Assembly: GCA_027486895.1 (NCBI GenBank)
Contig: JAIXOE010000053.1
Location: 88,939-152,938 of the forward strand
Source: Sphingomonadales bacterium
Lineage (GTDB): Bacteria > Pseudomonadota > Alphaproteobacteria > Sphingomonadales > Sphingomonadaceae
Direction: 5' to 3'
DNA: 64,000 bases
Under the pieces are notes generated by a model that saw only the letters and a program-made list of their open reading frames with translations, was not told where the DNA came from and made no database searches. Positions 24,678 to 33,683 of the stretch are shown piece by piece (position 1 is the first letter of the stretch; each line of letters opens with the position of its first letter). A program made the position numbers and the translations under genes.

Positions 24678-25465
24678 AAGTGTCGCGCTCAACGATAATC
24701 GACCTTTCGGCGGAGATCGTTTGGTCACAGGTGCAAGCTGCGCGGCTGCTGGATCATATAGCGTGGCCGCTGATGCGTTTCATTCCCGTTGGCAGCGAAC
24801 CGCTTGCACATTTCAAGCAGGGGGGACGGTATCTGGTCAAACTGAGGCTGCTCGGGATGTTGCCCGTCGGCACGCAATGGATCGCAACCTCTGTTCACCA
24901 GCCAGAGCGCGGCGCATGGCCAAAGCGGCTGCGCGACAACGGTTATAGCGCGCTGATCAAAAAGTGGGACCACTGGATCACAATTTCGCCATTTGGTAAA
25001 GACCGCACTCGCTATAGCGATGATATCGAAATATCGGCTGGAATTATGACGCCCTTCATATGGGCATTTGCGTATGTATTTTATTGGCACCGTCAGCGCC
25101 GGTGGCGTGGTCTTGCGCGATCCATGCAAGCGCGCAACGTAATCGCAGAGGAAATGGAAGTTTTCTCACAGGCCAATGCCTTGGGGGATACGGCCAAAGC
25201 ATGGCGTGCGCTCGAACGTGCACATATTGTTTCCCAACCCTTTCTCGGGCCGCATCTTTCCAGTCATTGGGCGATGCTTCGATTTGCGATCAGCCAAAGG
25301 GATGCACGCGAAATGGCAGGGCAGATATTCCGCCTGGCCTTGGCACCGCTTGGCGCGATTTCGGGACGGATACCGGCAGGAAACACCGGCAGGGCCAACG
25401 TTAGCGCATTCCAGCCAATGGACATTCCGCCGGACTTGCGGGCCAAGCTGCGGGGAGAAAACTGA
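24674..25465 (+). CDS. SRPBCC-like/DUF3703 fusion protein
   Basis: The 263-residue protein begins ATG in the CDF stop. Residues 1-150 look like an SRPBCC (START-like) lipid/ligand-binding fold: MKVSRSTIIDLSAEIVWSQV, with sheets and WDHWITISPFGKDRTRYSDDIEI. From about residue 160 the sequence changes to helical DUF3703: ANALGDTAKAWRALERAHIVSQPF, HWAMLRFAISQRDAREMAGQIFRLALAPLG. DUF3703 is found in metal-resistance loci as a stand-alone protein. The fusion looks unusual. Its biochemical role is unknown; location between a CDF and czcCBA suggests metal handling. Confidence 0.75.
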   Translation: MKVSRSTIIDLSAEIVWSQVQAARLLDHIAWPLMRFIPVGSEPLAHFKQGGRYLVKLRLLGMLPVGTQWIATSVHQPERGAWPKRLRDNGYSALIKKWDHWITISPFGKDRTRYSDDIEISAGIMTPFIWAFAYVFYWHRQRRWRGLARSMQARNVIAEEMEVFSQANALGDTAKAWRALERAHIVSQPFLGPHLSSHWAMLRFAISQRDAREMAGQIFRLALAPLGAISGRIPAGNTGRANVSAFQPMDIPPDLRAKLRGEN

Positions 25466-25855
25466 ATGATTGTACGATTGCGCATCAACAAAGCTAATGC
25501 TACGTGGGGCAATATGCAGGGCAAAATCATTTCCCTATTTCTGGTTTTCGCCTTGTTATTTGGCACGGTAATCATGCCGACGGTTGCCCACGCCCAGGCT
25601 GCGTCCGCTTCACATGCCGAAGAGTTTCTGGACATTCACGAGCTTGACAGTGACGCGGGTCAGGATACGCGTGACGACGATGACGAAAAACCCTGCCATG
25701 CAGTCACCCATCATCATTGCAGTTTTGCCTTAAGGGTTGATGCGCCGTCGGGGACCATGACATTGGTCGCGGCGCAAAACAGCTTTATAGCCGGTCTGCA
25801 TGCCGCGATGGCTTCGCTTTCGCAGGCACCGCCCACAGAACCCCCCGCCGCCTGA
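25466..25855 (+). CDS. CzcI-like small secreted protein (copy 1)
   Basis: The ATG at 25466 follows GGGGAGA by eight bases. The 129-residue protein has a signal peptide (MQGKIISLFLVFALLFG... to AHA; a later ATG at 25514 is also possible), an acidic segment with CHAVTHHHC, then a hydrophobic part and the tail SQAPPTEPPAA. The product at 35385 shares the tail SQAPPTEPPSA. Size and position directly before czcC match CzcI, whose role in the czc operon is unclear. The stop codon lies in the left arm of a stem that covers the czcC ribosome site (separate entry). Confidence 0.75.
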   Translation: MIVRLRINKANATWGNMQGKIISLFLVFALLFGTVIMPTVAHAQAASASHAEEFLDIHELDSDAGQDTRDDDDEKPCHAVTHHHCSFALRVDAPSGTMTLVAAQNSFIAGLHAAMASLSQAPPTEPPAA

Positions 25856-25911
25856 ACCTGCTGCTTTGCAGGGGCGCACGAGTGCGCCCTTGCCTGTGAC
25901 AATGGTTCAGG
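25851..25911 (+). promoter_or_regulatory. conserved stem over czcC ribosome site (copy 1)
   Basis: CCTGAACC (25851-25858), containing the TGA stop of the CzcI-like gene, is complementary to GGTTCAGG (25904-25911), which carries the AGG of the czcC ribosome site. Between them is a strong inner hairpin around GGGGCGCA-CGAG-TGCGCCC (25871-25889). A ribosome finishing the upstream gene would open the stem. Confidence 0.75.
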
Positions 25912-25923
25912 AGTTTCATCATC

Positions 25924-27132
25924 ATGTTTATATCTTTGCGTGCAGCCTGTTTGGCGGGCGCGCTTGTGGCAACCGGCTCGACCGTCAATGCCGAACCCAT
26001 CACGCTATCGGATGCACTTAAATCGGCAGTCGGAAGTTCCCCTCGCGTTACGCAGGCGAAGGCTCTGGCCGAAGCCGCCGAAGCACGTGCCCGTCAGGCA
26101 GGTGTTTCGCCTAATCCCGAACTGAGCTTGGAAGTCGAGAATTTTGCTGGCAGCGGCGTATTTCAGGGGCTTCGCAGTACCGAAGCTACATTGGCGCTCA
26201 GCCAGCGGTTGGAATTAGGCGGCAAGCGAAGTGCGCGGGTGGAAGTTGCTCGCGCCGAGCGGGATTTTGCATTTCTTTCCTACAAAGCGGCATTAGCTGA
26301 TCTGGATCGCGAAATCCGTCTGGCGCATGCGGAGCTTCGCGCTGACGAAGACCGGGCGATATTGGCCCGCGATAATACGGCATCAGCCGAAGAACTTGCA
26401 AGGACGGCCAGAATATTGGTCGACGCGGGACGTGAACCGCCGCTTCGCCAGCTCCGCGCCGAAGCCGCCTTGGCCGAAGCAAAAGCGGAACAGGCGCGCA
26501 CGTTCGGCGAGCTGTTGAGTTCGCGTCGCCTGCTCGCGGCGCTAATTTGGAGTGACGACCCGGAACTCTCGGCTACATTTGCAGAGGAAGCGGCACCTGC
26601 CAATGTGCCGGTAGAAGCGCCAACGCTGAACGAGCAGCTTGCGATTGCACAAAAAAATGCTGCTCTGGCACGAGTGAGACTGGCTCGGGCAAACGCAATT
26701 CCGGACATTACGGCAAGCGGTGGCGTCAGACGATTTGCCGAAGGCCGCGAAACCGCAATGGTCGCCGGGGTTTCGATTTCCCTGCCGTTTCGTGACAGAA
26801 ATCGCGGCACCATCGAGGCCTCGCAATCGGAAAGCCTAGCAGCTGAGGCAGCGGCGATGCTTGCCCGGAACGAAGCTAACCGGGCGCGGTATGATGCAAG
26901 AATGCTCCTTGGCGCTGCCGAATTGCGTTACGAAGCCTTGGCAGGCCTCGGCATTTCACAAGCTGAGGAAGCGCTGCGGCTGGCCCAGATTGGATATAAC
27001 GCTGGCAAATTCTCACTGCTCGAATTGCTCGATGCACGAAATGCGCTGAATGCCGCCAGGCTCAACCTCATCCAGGCGCGATTTGACCGTGCCGAAGCGC
27101 TCGCCGCGCTGATCCGCGCCAACGCGCTGTAA
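25924..27132 (+). CDS. czcC: CzcC-type outer-membrane factor (copy 1)
   Basis: The 402-residue TolC-like protein has a signal peptide ending at VNA and then EPITLSDALKSAVGSSPRV, the usual start of CzcC. Two coiled-coil repeats each with long Ala/Arg/Glu helices follow, e.g. LAEAAEARARQAGVSPNPELSLEVEN and GQ-less QRLELGGKRSARVEVA, and the second half with GVSISLPFRDRNRG. It makes the trimeric outer-membrane channel of the CzcCBA efflux pump for Zn/Cd/Co. The gene is followed by czcB after 11 bases. Confidence 0.95.
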   Translation: MFISLRAACLAGALVATGSTVNAEPITLSDALKSAVGSSPRVTQAKALAEAAEARARQAGVSPNPELSLEVENFAGSGVFQGLRSTEATLALSQRLELGGKRSARVEVARAERDFAFLSYKAALADLDREIRLAHAELRADEDRAILARDNTASAEELARTARILVDAGREPPLRQLRAEAALAEAKAEQARTFGELLSSRRLLAALIWSDDPELSATFAEEAAPANVPVEAPTLNEQLAIAQKNAALARVRLARANAIPDITASGGVRRFAEGRETAMVAGVSISLPFRDRNRGTIEASQSESLAAEAAAMLARNEANRARYDARMLLGAAELRYEALAGLGISQAEEALRLAQIGYNAGKFSLLELLDARNALNAARLNLIQARFDRAEALAALIRANAL

Positions 27133-27143
27133 AGGACAATCTT

Positions 27144-28313
27144 ATGGAAACCGAAACTAACAAAAACAAAGTGATTGCAGGAGCGGCTGTAGCTGCGCTC
27201 GTGCTTGGCGGTGGTGGTGTGATGCTTGGTCGCACGATGTTTGCTCCGGCACCGACGACTGCCGTTGCTGCTGCACCTGCCAAAGAGGACGGCCATGTAG
27301 AAGGCCAGATCCTGATGGACACAGCGCGCGCAAAGGCTGCCGGGATTGTCACCGAAGCGTTGCAATCCGGCGGGCTGGGAGCGGAAATTCTGGCGCAAGG
27401 CGTTGTCGCCTCGACTCCCGAAGGCGAGGCTGTGCTGACCGCACGCGCCGATGGAGCCGTCGTTCGCATCAACCGTCAACTGGGTGACTTCGTCCGGGCA
27501 GGTGAAGCGGTGGCGGTGATGGAAAGCCGTGACGCGGCATCGATCGCCGCAGAACGCAGTTCGGCGTCGGCCCGGCTAGCGTTGGCGCGTTCAACCTATG
27601 CGCGCGAGAAGAAGCTCTTCGATGCCAAGGTTACCGCGCGGCAAGACCTTGAAGGTGCACAAGCGGTATTGGCAGAAGCTGAAGCCGAGGCACGGCGTTC
27701 ACAATCTGCGGCCTCAGCTGCCAAAGTGTCTGGCGATGGCCGAACCCTGGGCGTTGTCAGTCTGATTTCGGGCCGCGTGACTAAGGCCGACGCCAAACTT
27801 GGCTCTTATGTGCTTGCTGGCACCGAACTGTTCCGCGTATCCGACCCCAATCGCATCCAGATCAACGCGTCGGTGCTCGCTGCCGATGCGCGCAGGATAA
27901 AGCCTGGCGATACTGCGGTTATCGAGCTTCTGGGTGGAGAGACCGTTGACGCGGTTGTCCGATCAGCCACACCCAGCCTCGATCCGGAAAGCAAAACCGC
28001 AACGATAGTGCTTACGCCGCAAGGCATCGGTGGCCTTACGCCTGGCCAAGGCTTGCGCGCGCGGATCAAACCGCGCGGAGGCGGCGACACTGGTTTGATC
28101 GCTTTGCCTGAAGAAGCGGTTCAAACTGTTGAAGGCAAGGAGGTCGTTTTCGTTAAAACTGCGAAGGGCTTCCAGGCGACAACCGTTGTTACCGGCAAAC
28201 GCGGCGGGGGTCGCATCGAGATTGTCGATGGTCTGAAACCGGGGGCAATCATCGCGACCAAGGGCGCGTTCCTGCTCAAAGCCGAACTCGGCAAGGGTGA
28301 GGCGGAGCATTGA
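27144..28313 (+). CDS. czcB: CzcB-type periplasmic adaptor (copy 1)
   Basis: The 389-residue membrane-fusion protein has an N-terminal anchor (NKVIAGAAVAALVLGGGGVMLG) and the barrel-sandwich, coiled-coil and beta-barrel domains of the RND adaptor family (GDFVRAGEAVAVMESRDAASIAAERS; REKKLFDAKVTARQDLEGAQAVL). A His-containing N-terminal flank of the type seen in CzcB is short here (EDGHVEGQ). It joins CzcA and CzcC. The start of czcA follows after one base. Confidence 0.93.
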   Translation: METETNKNKVIAGAAVAALVLGGGGVMLGRTMFAPAPTTAVAAAPAKEDGHVEGQILMDTARAKAAGIVTEALQSGGLGAEILAQGVVASTPEGEAVLTARADGAVVRINRQLGDFVRAGEAVAVMESRDAASIAAERSSASARLALARSTYAREKKLFDAKVTARQDLEGAQAVLAEAEAEARRSQSAASAAKVSGDGRTLGVVSLISGRVTKADAKLGSYVLAGTELFRVSDPNRIQINASVLAADARRIKPGDTAVIELLGGETVDAVVRSATPSLDPESKTATIVLTPQGIGGLTPGQGLRARIKPRGGGDTGLIALPEEAVQTVEGKEVVFVKTAKGFQATTVVTGKRGGGRIEIVDGLKPGAIIATKGAFLLKAELGKGEAEH

Positions 28314-28314
28314 T

Positions 28315-31300
28315 ATGATCGACAAACTCTTAGACGCGTCGATCCGCTTCCGCTGGGCGGTGGTTTTGCTGACGCTAATCATATCCGCTTACGGTCTGTC
28401 GGAGCTTTTGAAGCTGCCAATCGATGCTGTGCCCGATATCACCAACAAACAGGTCCAGATCAACACCGTCGAGCCAAATCTGGGTCCACTCGACATCGAA
28501 CGGCTCGTGACTTTTCCGGTTGAAACCGCGATGGCGGGGATACCGGGGCTTGAAACCTCACGTTCGATCTCGCGCAACGGGTTCAGTCAGGTCACGGTGA
28601 TATTCGAGGATAACACCGATCTCTATTTTGCCCGCCAGCAGGTAGCAGAACGGCTCAATCAGGCCAAAGGTACGTTACCTGAGGGCGCTGAGCCGCAAAT
28701 GGGTCCGGTATCAACGGGGCTTGGCGAAGTGCTGATGTACACCGTTGATTATTCCCGGGCTGGAACCAAGGAAAATCCAAAGGTTGCAGGCAAGCCGGGT
28801 TTTCAGCCCGACGGGTCGTACCTAACGCCGACCGGCGAAACCCTGACCGATGATGTAGCCAAGCTCGGCTATCTGCGGACCATACAGGATTGGGTTATTC
28901 GTCCGCAACTTCGCTCGGTATCGGGTGTTGCCGGAATCGACTCTATCGGCGGCTATGAAAAGCAATTTGTTGTGCAACCGGATGCCTCCAAACTTGCCAC
29001 CTACGGCATATCCTTTTCTGAGCTCGCTGAGGCGCTTGAGCGCGCTAATATCTCGGTTGGCGCGAACTTTGTCGAACGCGGCGGCGAAGCCTTTCTGGTC
29101 CGGGCCGATGGCCGCATCCGGACGGTCGATGAAATATCCCGCGCTACCGTCGCAAGCCGTGGCGGCGTTCCGGTCATGGTTGGAGATGTTGCCACGGTCC
29201 AGATTGGCGGCGAATTGCGCACTGGTTCGGCGTCGGAAAATGGCAAGGAACTGGTTGTTGGAACCGTCCTGATGCTTGCGAACGGCAATAGCCGGCTCGT
29301 GGCCCAGGCAGCGGCCGAACGGCTTACCGAGGTCGCCAAGTCAATGCCGCCGGGGATCGTCGTTAAGCCGGTGTTGAACCGTTCAGAACTGGTCGACGCC
29401 ACAATTGGCACCGTCGAGAAGAATTTGGCCGAAGGCGCATTGCTGGTGGCTGCTGTCCTGTTCTGGCTGCTGGGTAACTTTCGCGCCGCCATCATTGCCA
29501 CGCTGGTTATTCCAATTTCGTTCCTGATGATGGCGATGGGTATGAACGCGACGGGCACACCAGGCAATCTGATGAGTCTTGGCGCGCTCGATTTCGGTTT
29601 GATCGTCGACGGTTCGATCATCATTATTGAAAACTGTTTGAGACGTCTTGCCGAACGACAGCATCATGAAGGCCGAATGTTGACCGTCACGGAGCGATTG
29701 CACGAGGTGTTCGAAGCCTCGCGCGAAATGGTCAAACCGACAATTTACGGGCAGGCCATCATTTTCCTCGTGTTCGTGCCGCTGCTGACCTTTACCGGCG
29801 TCGAGGGCAAAACCTTCTCGCCGATGGCGATTACGGTAATGCTGGCACTGGGCGGCGCGTTTATCGCGTCGCTTACTTTCGTGCCAGCAATGGTTGCATT
29901 GCTCATCCGCGGCGAGGTCGCCGAGAAAGACGTCAAGGCCATTGCATGGGTCAAGACCCGCTATAAGCCAGTGCTGCAACGGGTCATTGCCCGTCCATGG
30001 CCATGGATCGGTGCGGGCGGCGGAACCTTTGCCGCAGCAGCACTTGTATTCACCATGCTGGGCAGCGAGTTCATACCGGTATTGGGTGAAGGCAATCTGG
30101 CCATGCAGGCCCTGCGCATTCCATCCACATCGCTGAAAAAGTCTCAGGACATGCAACTTCAGGTCGAAAAAGCGGTGTCTGTTTTGCCGGAAGTTGCTTT
30201 CATCTACTCCAAAACCGGCACCGCAGAAGTTGCCAGTGACCCAATGCCGCCGAACGCGTCGGATACTTTCATCATTTTGAAACCGCGCGACGCATGGCCT
30301 GACGGGGTCGATACCAAGGACGAGGTAATCGAAAGGGTCGAAAAGGCATTGGCACCACTTGTTGGCAACGCTTTTGAGATCAGCCAGCCCATTCAGCTGC
30401 GTTTTAACGAATTGATCGCCGGTGTTCGCGGCGATGTCGCGATCAAAATCTATGGTGACAATCTCGATGAAATGGGCCGGACCGCAAATCAGGTGGCAGC
30501 CATTATCGGAACTGTACCCGGTGCTGCAGACGTCAAGGTTGAACAAACCGCGGGTTTTCCGGTTCTTGACGTCCAGTTCGACCGTAATGCTATCGCGCGC
30601 TACGGCCTAACGCTTCAGGATGTCAGCGATACAGTAGCTGCAGCACTCGGTGGGCGCGAGGCGGGTATCGTGTTCGAAGGGGACCGGCGCTTCGACATTG
30701 TGGTCCGGCTCGACGGGGCGACGAGAGATGATCTCGACGCGGTAGGTGCACTTCCTGTGCTGCTGCCCGGCGAAGGCGGCGCTCGCGCTTCGGTGCCGCT
30801 GAGTGAGTTGGCCAAGTTTGGCTTCTCTGAAGGTCTCAACCAGGTCAGCCGCGAAAACGGCCAGCGCCGTGTCGTGGTGCAAGCCAATGTCCGCGGTAAC
30901 GATCTGGGATCGTTTGTTGCCGAAGCACAGGAGAAAGTGAACGCGCAAGTGAAACTGCCAACTGGCAGCTTCATCGAATGGGGCGGTCAGTTTGAAAATC
31001 TGCAAGCGGCCTCAGCGCGCTTGTCGATTGTCATCCCGATCATCTTTGCCGCCATCTTCGGAATCCTGTTCATGGCGTTAGGCGGTGTACGGCAAGCGAT
31101 TGCGGTTTATTCCGCAATTCCCTTGGCGCTGGCAGGCGGTGTCTTCGCACTCCTACTCACGGGGCTTCCATTCTCGGTCTCGGCAGCGGTTGGCTTCATC
31201 GTGCTTTCGGGTGTGACGGTGCTCAATGGCCTTGTTGTGATGTCCAGTATCAATCAGCGGATCGACGAAGGCAAACCGATCGACACGGCGATCAGCGAAG

Positions 31301-31596
31301 GGACAATGGAGCGTGTTCGTGCGGTCCTGATGACCGGTATTGTTCCCGCGATTGGTTTTGTACCGATGGCGATCGCAACCGGAACCGGAGCCGAAGTACA
31401 AAAGCCCCTCGCAATCGTCGTGATCGGCGGGTTGATTACATCGACTTTGCTGACGTTGTTCGTGTTACCCGCCATCAGTCACTTGCTGCTGCGTGGTCGC
31501 CACAAGCGGCATATTGCTGGCGATTACAGCGATGTGACAGCGTTGGGCGAGCGCACATTTGAAAGCAGTGATCCTAAAGGCGCTGAGCCGGCATGA
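28315..31596 (+). CDS. czcA: CzcA-type heavy-metal RND pump (copy 1)
   Basis: The 1093-residue inner-membrane antiporter starts at ATG 28315 (MIDKLLDASIRFRW). It has twelve membrane helices and two large periplasmic loops. Its heavy-metal RND signature [20 protein letters not shown] carries proton-path acids D426, D432 and E439, the divalent-metal (HME) type rather than the Cu/Ag type. It exports divalent metals from the periplasm (and cytoplasm) using the proton gradient. It ends 163 bases before the P-type ATPase. Confidence 0.97.
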   Translation: MIDKLLDASIRFRWAVVLLTLIISAYGLSELLKLPIDAVPDITNKQVQINTVEPNLGPLDIERLVTFPVETAMAGIPGLETSRSISRNGFSQVTVIFEDNTDLYFARQQVAERLNQAKGTLPEGAEPQMGPVSTGLGEVLMYTVDYSRAGTKENPKVAGKPGFQPDGSYLTPTGETLTDDVAKLGYLRTIQDWVIRPQLRSVSGVAGIDSIGGYEKQFVVQPDASKLATYGISFSELAEALERANISVGANFVERGGEAFLVRADGRIRTVDEISRATVASRGGVPVMVGDVATVQIGGELRTGSASENGKELVVGTVLMLANGNSRLVAQAAAERLTEVAKSMPPGIVVKPVLNRSELVDATIGTVEKNLAEGALLVAAVLFWLLGNFRAAIIATLVIPISFLMMAMGMNATGTPGNLMSLGALDFGLIVDGSIIIIENCLRRLAERQHHEGRMLTVTERLHEVFEASREMVKPTIYGQAIIFLVFVPLLTFTGVEGKTFSPMAITVMLALGGAFIASLTFVPAMVALLIRGEVAEKDVKAIAWVKTRYKPVLQRVIARPWPWIGAGGGTFAAAALVFTMLGSEFIPVLGEGNLAMQALRIPSTSLKKSQDMQLQVEKAVSVLPEVAFIYSKTGTAEVASDPMPPNASDTFIILKPRDAWPDGVDTKDEVIERVEKALAPLVGNAFEISQPIQLRFNELIAGVRGDVAIKIYGDNLDEMGRTANQVAAIIGTVPGAADVKVEQTAGFPVLDVQFDRNAIARYGLTLQDVSDTVAAALGGREAGIVFEGDRRFDIVVRLDGATRDDLDAVGALPVLLPGEGGARASVPLSELAKFGFSEGLNQVSRENGQRRVVVQANVRGNDLGSFVAEAQEKVNAQVKLPTGSFIEWGGQFENLQAASARLSIVIPIIFAAIFGILFMALGGVRQAIAVYSAIPLALAGGVFALLLTGLPFSVSAAVGFIVLSGVTVLNGLVVMSSINQRIDEGKPIDTAISEGTMERVRAVLMTGIVPAIGFVPMAIATGTGAEVQKPLAIVVIGGLITSTLLTLFVLPAISHLLLRGRHKRHIAGDYSDVTALGERTFESSDPKGAEPA

Positions 31597-31759
31597 GTTC
31601 GGAAAACCAATCGTAGCCGTTGTGAGGCCGGAACCCAAATTTGGGCCGACCTCACCAAGCTGGGGCAGCATGATTGCGATTTCGTTGCAATGAAGACGAT
31701 TGGCCGAAGTGCCCGCGAGCATCGACAATTAAAGCGAAATTGTCCTGATTTACGAGGAA

Positions 31760-33682
31760 ATGCATGTGACGGAGACTAAAATCCATACAAAGGAAGACGG
31801 GCATGAGCATGGTTCGGAAAATGGACTTCGCGTGTTCATTCTTGCATGTATTTGCGCCGCATCTGCCTATTTGGTCGGCATCATTGTCCCGCGCTGGGCT
31901 GAATGGGCTTATGCATCAGGTGCGCTGATTGCAGTCTTGCCCTTTGCCAAATCTGCAATGGAAAAGGCCATGCGTGGTTCACCGTTCAGCATCGAAACGC
32001 TCGTGACGATTGCAGTTGTGGGTGCGTTGCCAATTGGTGCAGGCGCCGAGGCTGTTGTGGTTGTCGCGCTGTTTTCGTTGGGCGAATTGCTCGAAGGCTT
32101 TGCTTCGGCGCGCGCGCGGTCGGGACTAACGGCGCTTGCGCAATTACTGCCATCTGAAGCAACGATCGAGGTCGATGGTGAACGCAAGACGGTTCCGGTC
32201 ACATCATTGACAGTCAATATGGTGATGCTTGTTTCACCCGGTGATCGCCTAGCAGCGGACGGCACGATCCTTGATGGCCGGTCGGATCTGAACGAAGCCG
32301 CAATTACCGGAGAATCGTCTGCGGTAGACAAAAGCGTTGGGGCTGCAGTGTTTGCCGGAAGCATAAACGGCGATGGGCAACTTAAGGTCACCATTACCAA
32401 GGACGCCAGCAACAGTGTCGTCGCCCGCATTGGTGATCTGGTCGCGCAAGCCCAGGCCAGCACAGCGCCCACCGCGCGGTTCATTGACAGCTTTAGCGCC
32501 TACTACACACCAGCGGCGATATTGATAGCAGCGCTCATCGCAGTTGCGCCGCCGCTGCTTATGGGCGGTGAATGGTCAACATGGATATACCGCGCTTTGA
32601 CAGTTTTGCTGATTGCCTGTCCTTGCGCGCTGGTGCTATCGACACCCGCAGCGATTGCCACCGGGATCGCGACTGCCGCACGGTACGGGATTCTCATCAA
32701 GAGCGGGGCAGCGCTTGAAATGCTTGGTAGAATCAAGATTGCGGCTTTTGACAAGACTGGAACGCTCACCATGGGGCATCCGGTTGTGACGGATGTTGAA
32801 GGCGATGCAAACCAGGTCCTCAGGCTGGCCGCGGCGGTTGAAACCGGGCTATCCCATCCGGTCGCACGCGGCATCGTTGCCGAAGCTGCTGCAAAGGGGA
32901 TTGAAGTTCCAGCTGCCATTGATGTGGTCATCCGGCAAGGCGAAGGCGTCGAAGGGACAGTTGACGGCGTGAAGATCGCGCTGCTCAGCCCGCGTGCGTC
33001 TAAATCACTCGCACCTGAAGTTATGACCCGCATTGATGCGCTCGAACGCGAGGGCAAAACAATTGCCGTCCTGTTTGCCGACACCAAATTTATCGGAATC
33101 ATCGCCAGCCGCGATGAGCCTCGTGCAGATTCAATACCCGCGATTGCGGCGCTTACTGCACTCGGCATCAAATCTCTTATGCTGAGCGGCGATAACCAGC
33201 GGACTGCATCGGCCGTGGCAGCACCTTTGGGCATGGAGGCGGAGGGCGAACTTATGCCTGCTGACAAGCTTGACCGGATCGCTGCCCTGAAAGCCGAGAT
33301 GCCGATTTTGATGGTTGGCGACGGGGTCAATGATGCACCCGCTCTCGCGACCGCATCGCTTGGCCTCGCAATGGGTGGCGGAACCGATGTTGCAATCGAG
33401 ACTGCCGATGTCGGTCTATTAAGGGATCGACTGTTGGCTGTTCCAGACGCCATCCGCTTGGCCCGCAAAACTCACAGCACGATCATCGTCAATATTGTGC
33501 TCGCGGTTGGATTAAAGCTGGTTTTCCTTGTTCTCGCGGTATTCGGCATAACCAACTTGTGGACAGCAATCATCGCAGATACGGGAGCCACAATTCTCGT
33601 GACCATCAATGCGCTTATGCTGTTCTGGACCTTCAAGCCCGCAAAAGACGTTAGCGCTTCTGCTCCAGCAAAGGATATCTGA
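31760..33682 (+). CDS. P1B-type Zn/Cd/Pb-exporting ATPase
   Basis: The 640-residue pump starts after GAGGAA. It lacks an HMA domain; the N-terminus is short and His-rich (KIHTKEDGHEHGSENG). Motifs: ITGES (actuator), CPC at residues 287-289, the DKTGT phosphorylation site at D331, SHPVA, and GDGVNDAPALA. The CPC helix and lack of an HMA suit a Zn/Cd/Pb exporter of ZntA/CadA type. The final helices include LWTAIIADTGATILVTINALML. A hairpin (GTGAGG to CCTCAC) lies just before the gene, around 31621-31655. A CDF gene starts one base after. Confidence 0.94.
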   Translation: MHVTETKIHTKEDGHEHGSENGLRVFILACICAASAYLVGIIVPRWAEWAYASGALIAVLPFAKSAMEKAMRGSPFSIETLVTIAVVGALPIGAGAEAVVVVALFSLGELLEGFASARARSGLTALAQLLPSEATIEVDGERKTVPVTSLTVNMVMLVSPGDRLAADGTILDGRSDLNEAAITGESSAVDKSVGAAVFAGSINGDGQLKVTITKDASNSVVARIGDLVAQAQASTAPTARFIDSFSAYYTPAAILIAALIAVAPPLLMGGEWSTWIYRALTVLLIACPCALVLSTPAAIATGIATAARYGILIKSGAALEMLGRIKIAAFDKTGTLTMGHPVVTDVEGDANQVLRLAAAVETGLSHPVARGIVAEAAAKGIEVPAAIDVVIRQGEGVEGTVDGVKIALLSPRASKSLAPEVMTRIDALEREGKTIAVLFADTKFIGIIASRDEPRADSIPAIAALTALGIKSLMLSGDNQRTASAVAAPLGMEAEGELMPADKLDRIAALKAEMPILMVGDGVNDAPALATASLGLAMGGGTDVAIETADVGLLRDRLLAVPDAIRLARKTHSTIIVNIVLAVGLKLVFLVLAVFGITNLWTAIIADTGATILVTINALMLFWTFKPAKDVSASAPAKDI

Positions 33683-33683
33683 C

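Noticed and set aside
29383..30546. Minus-strand 387-codon open frame in czcA copy 1
   Set aside because: Low-complexity, His/Cys-rich shadow translation opposite a strong RND gene; no family pattern or ribosome site.
32503..33468. Minus-strand 321-codon open frame in the P-type ATPase gene
   Set aside because: Shadow frame opposite the ATPase; Ser/Ala-rich composition typical of reversed high-GC coding sequence.
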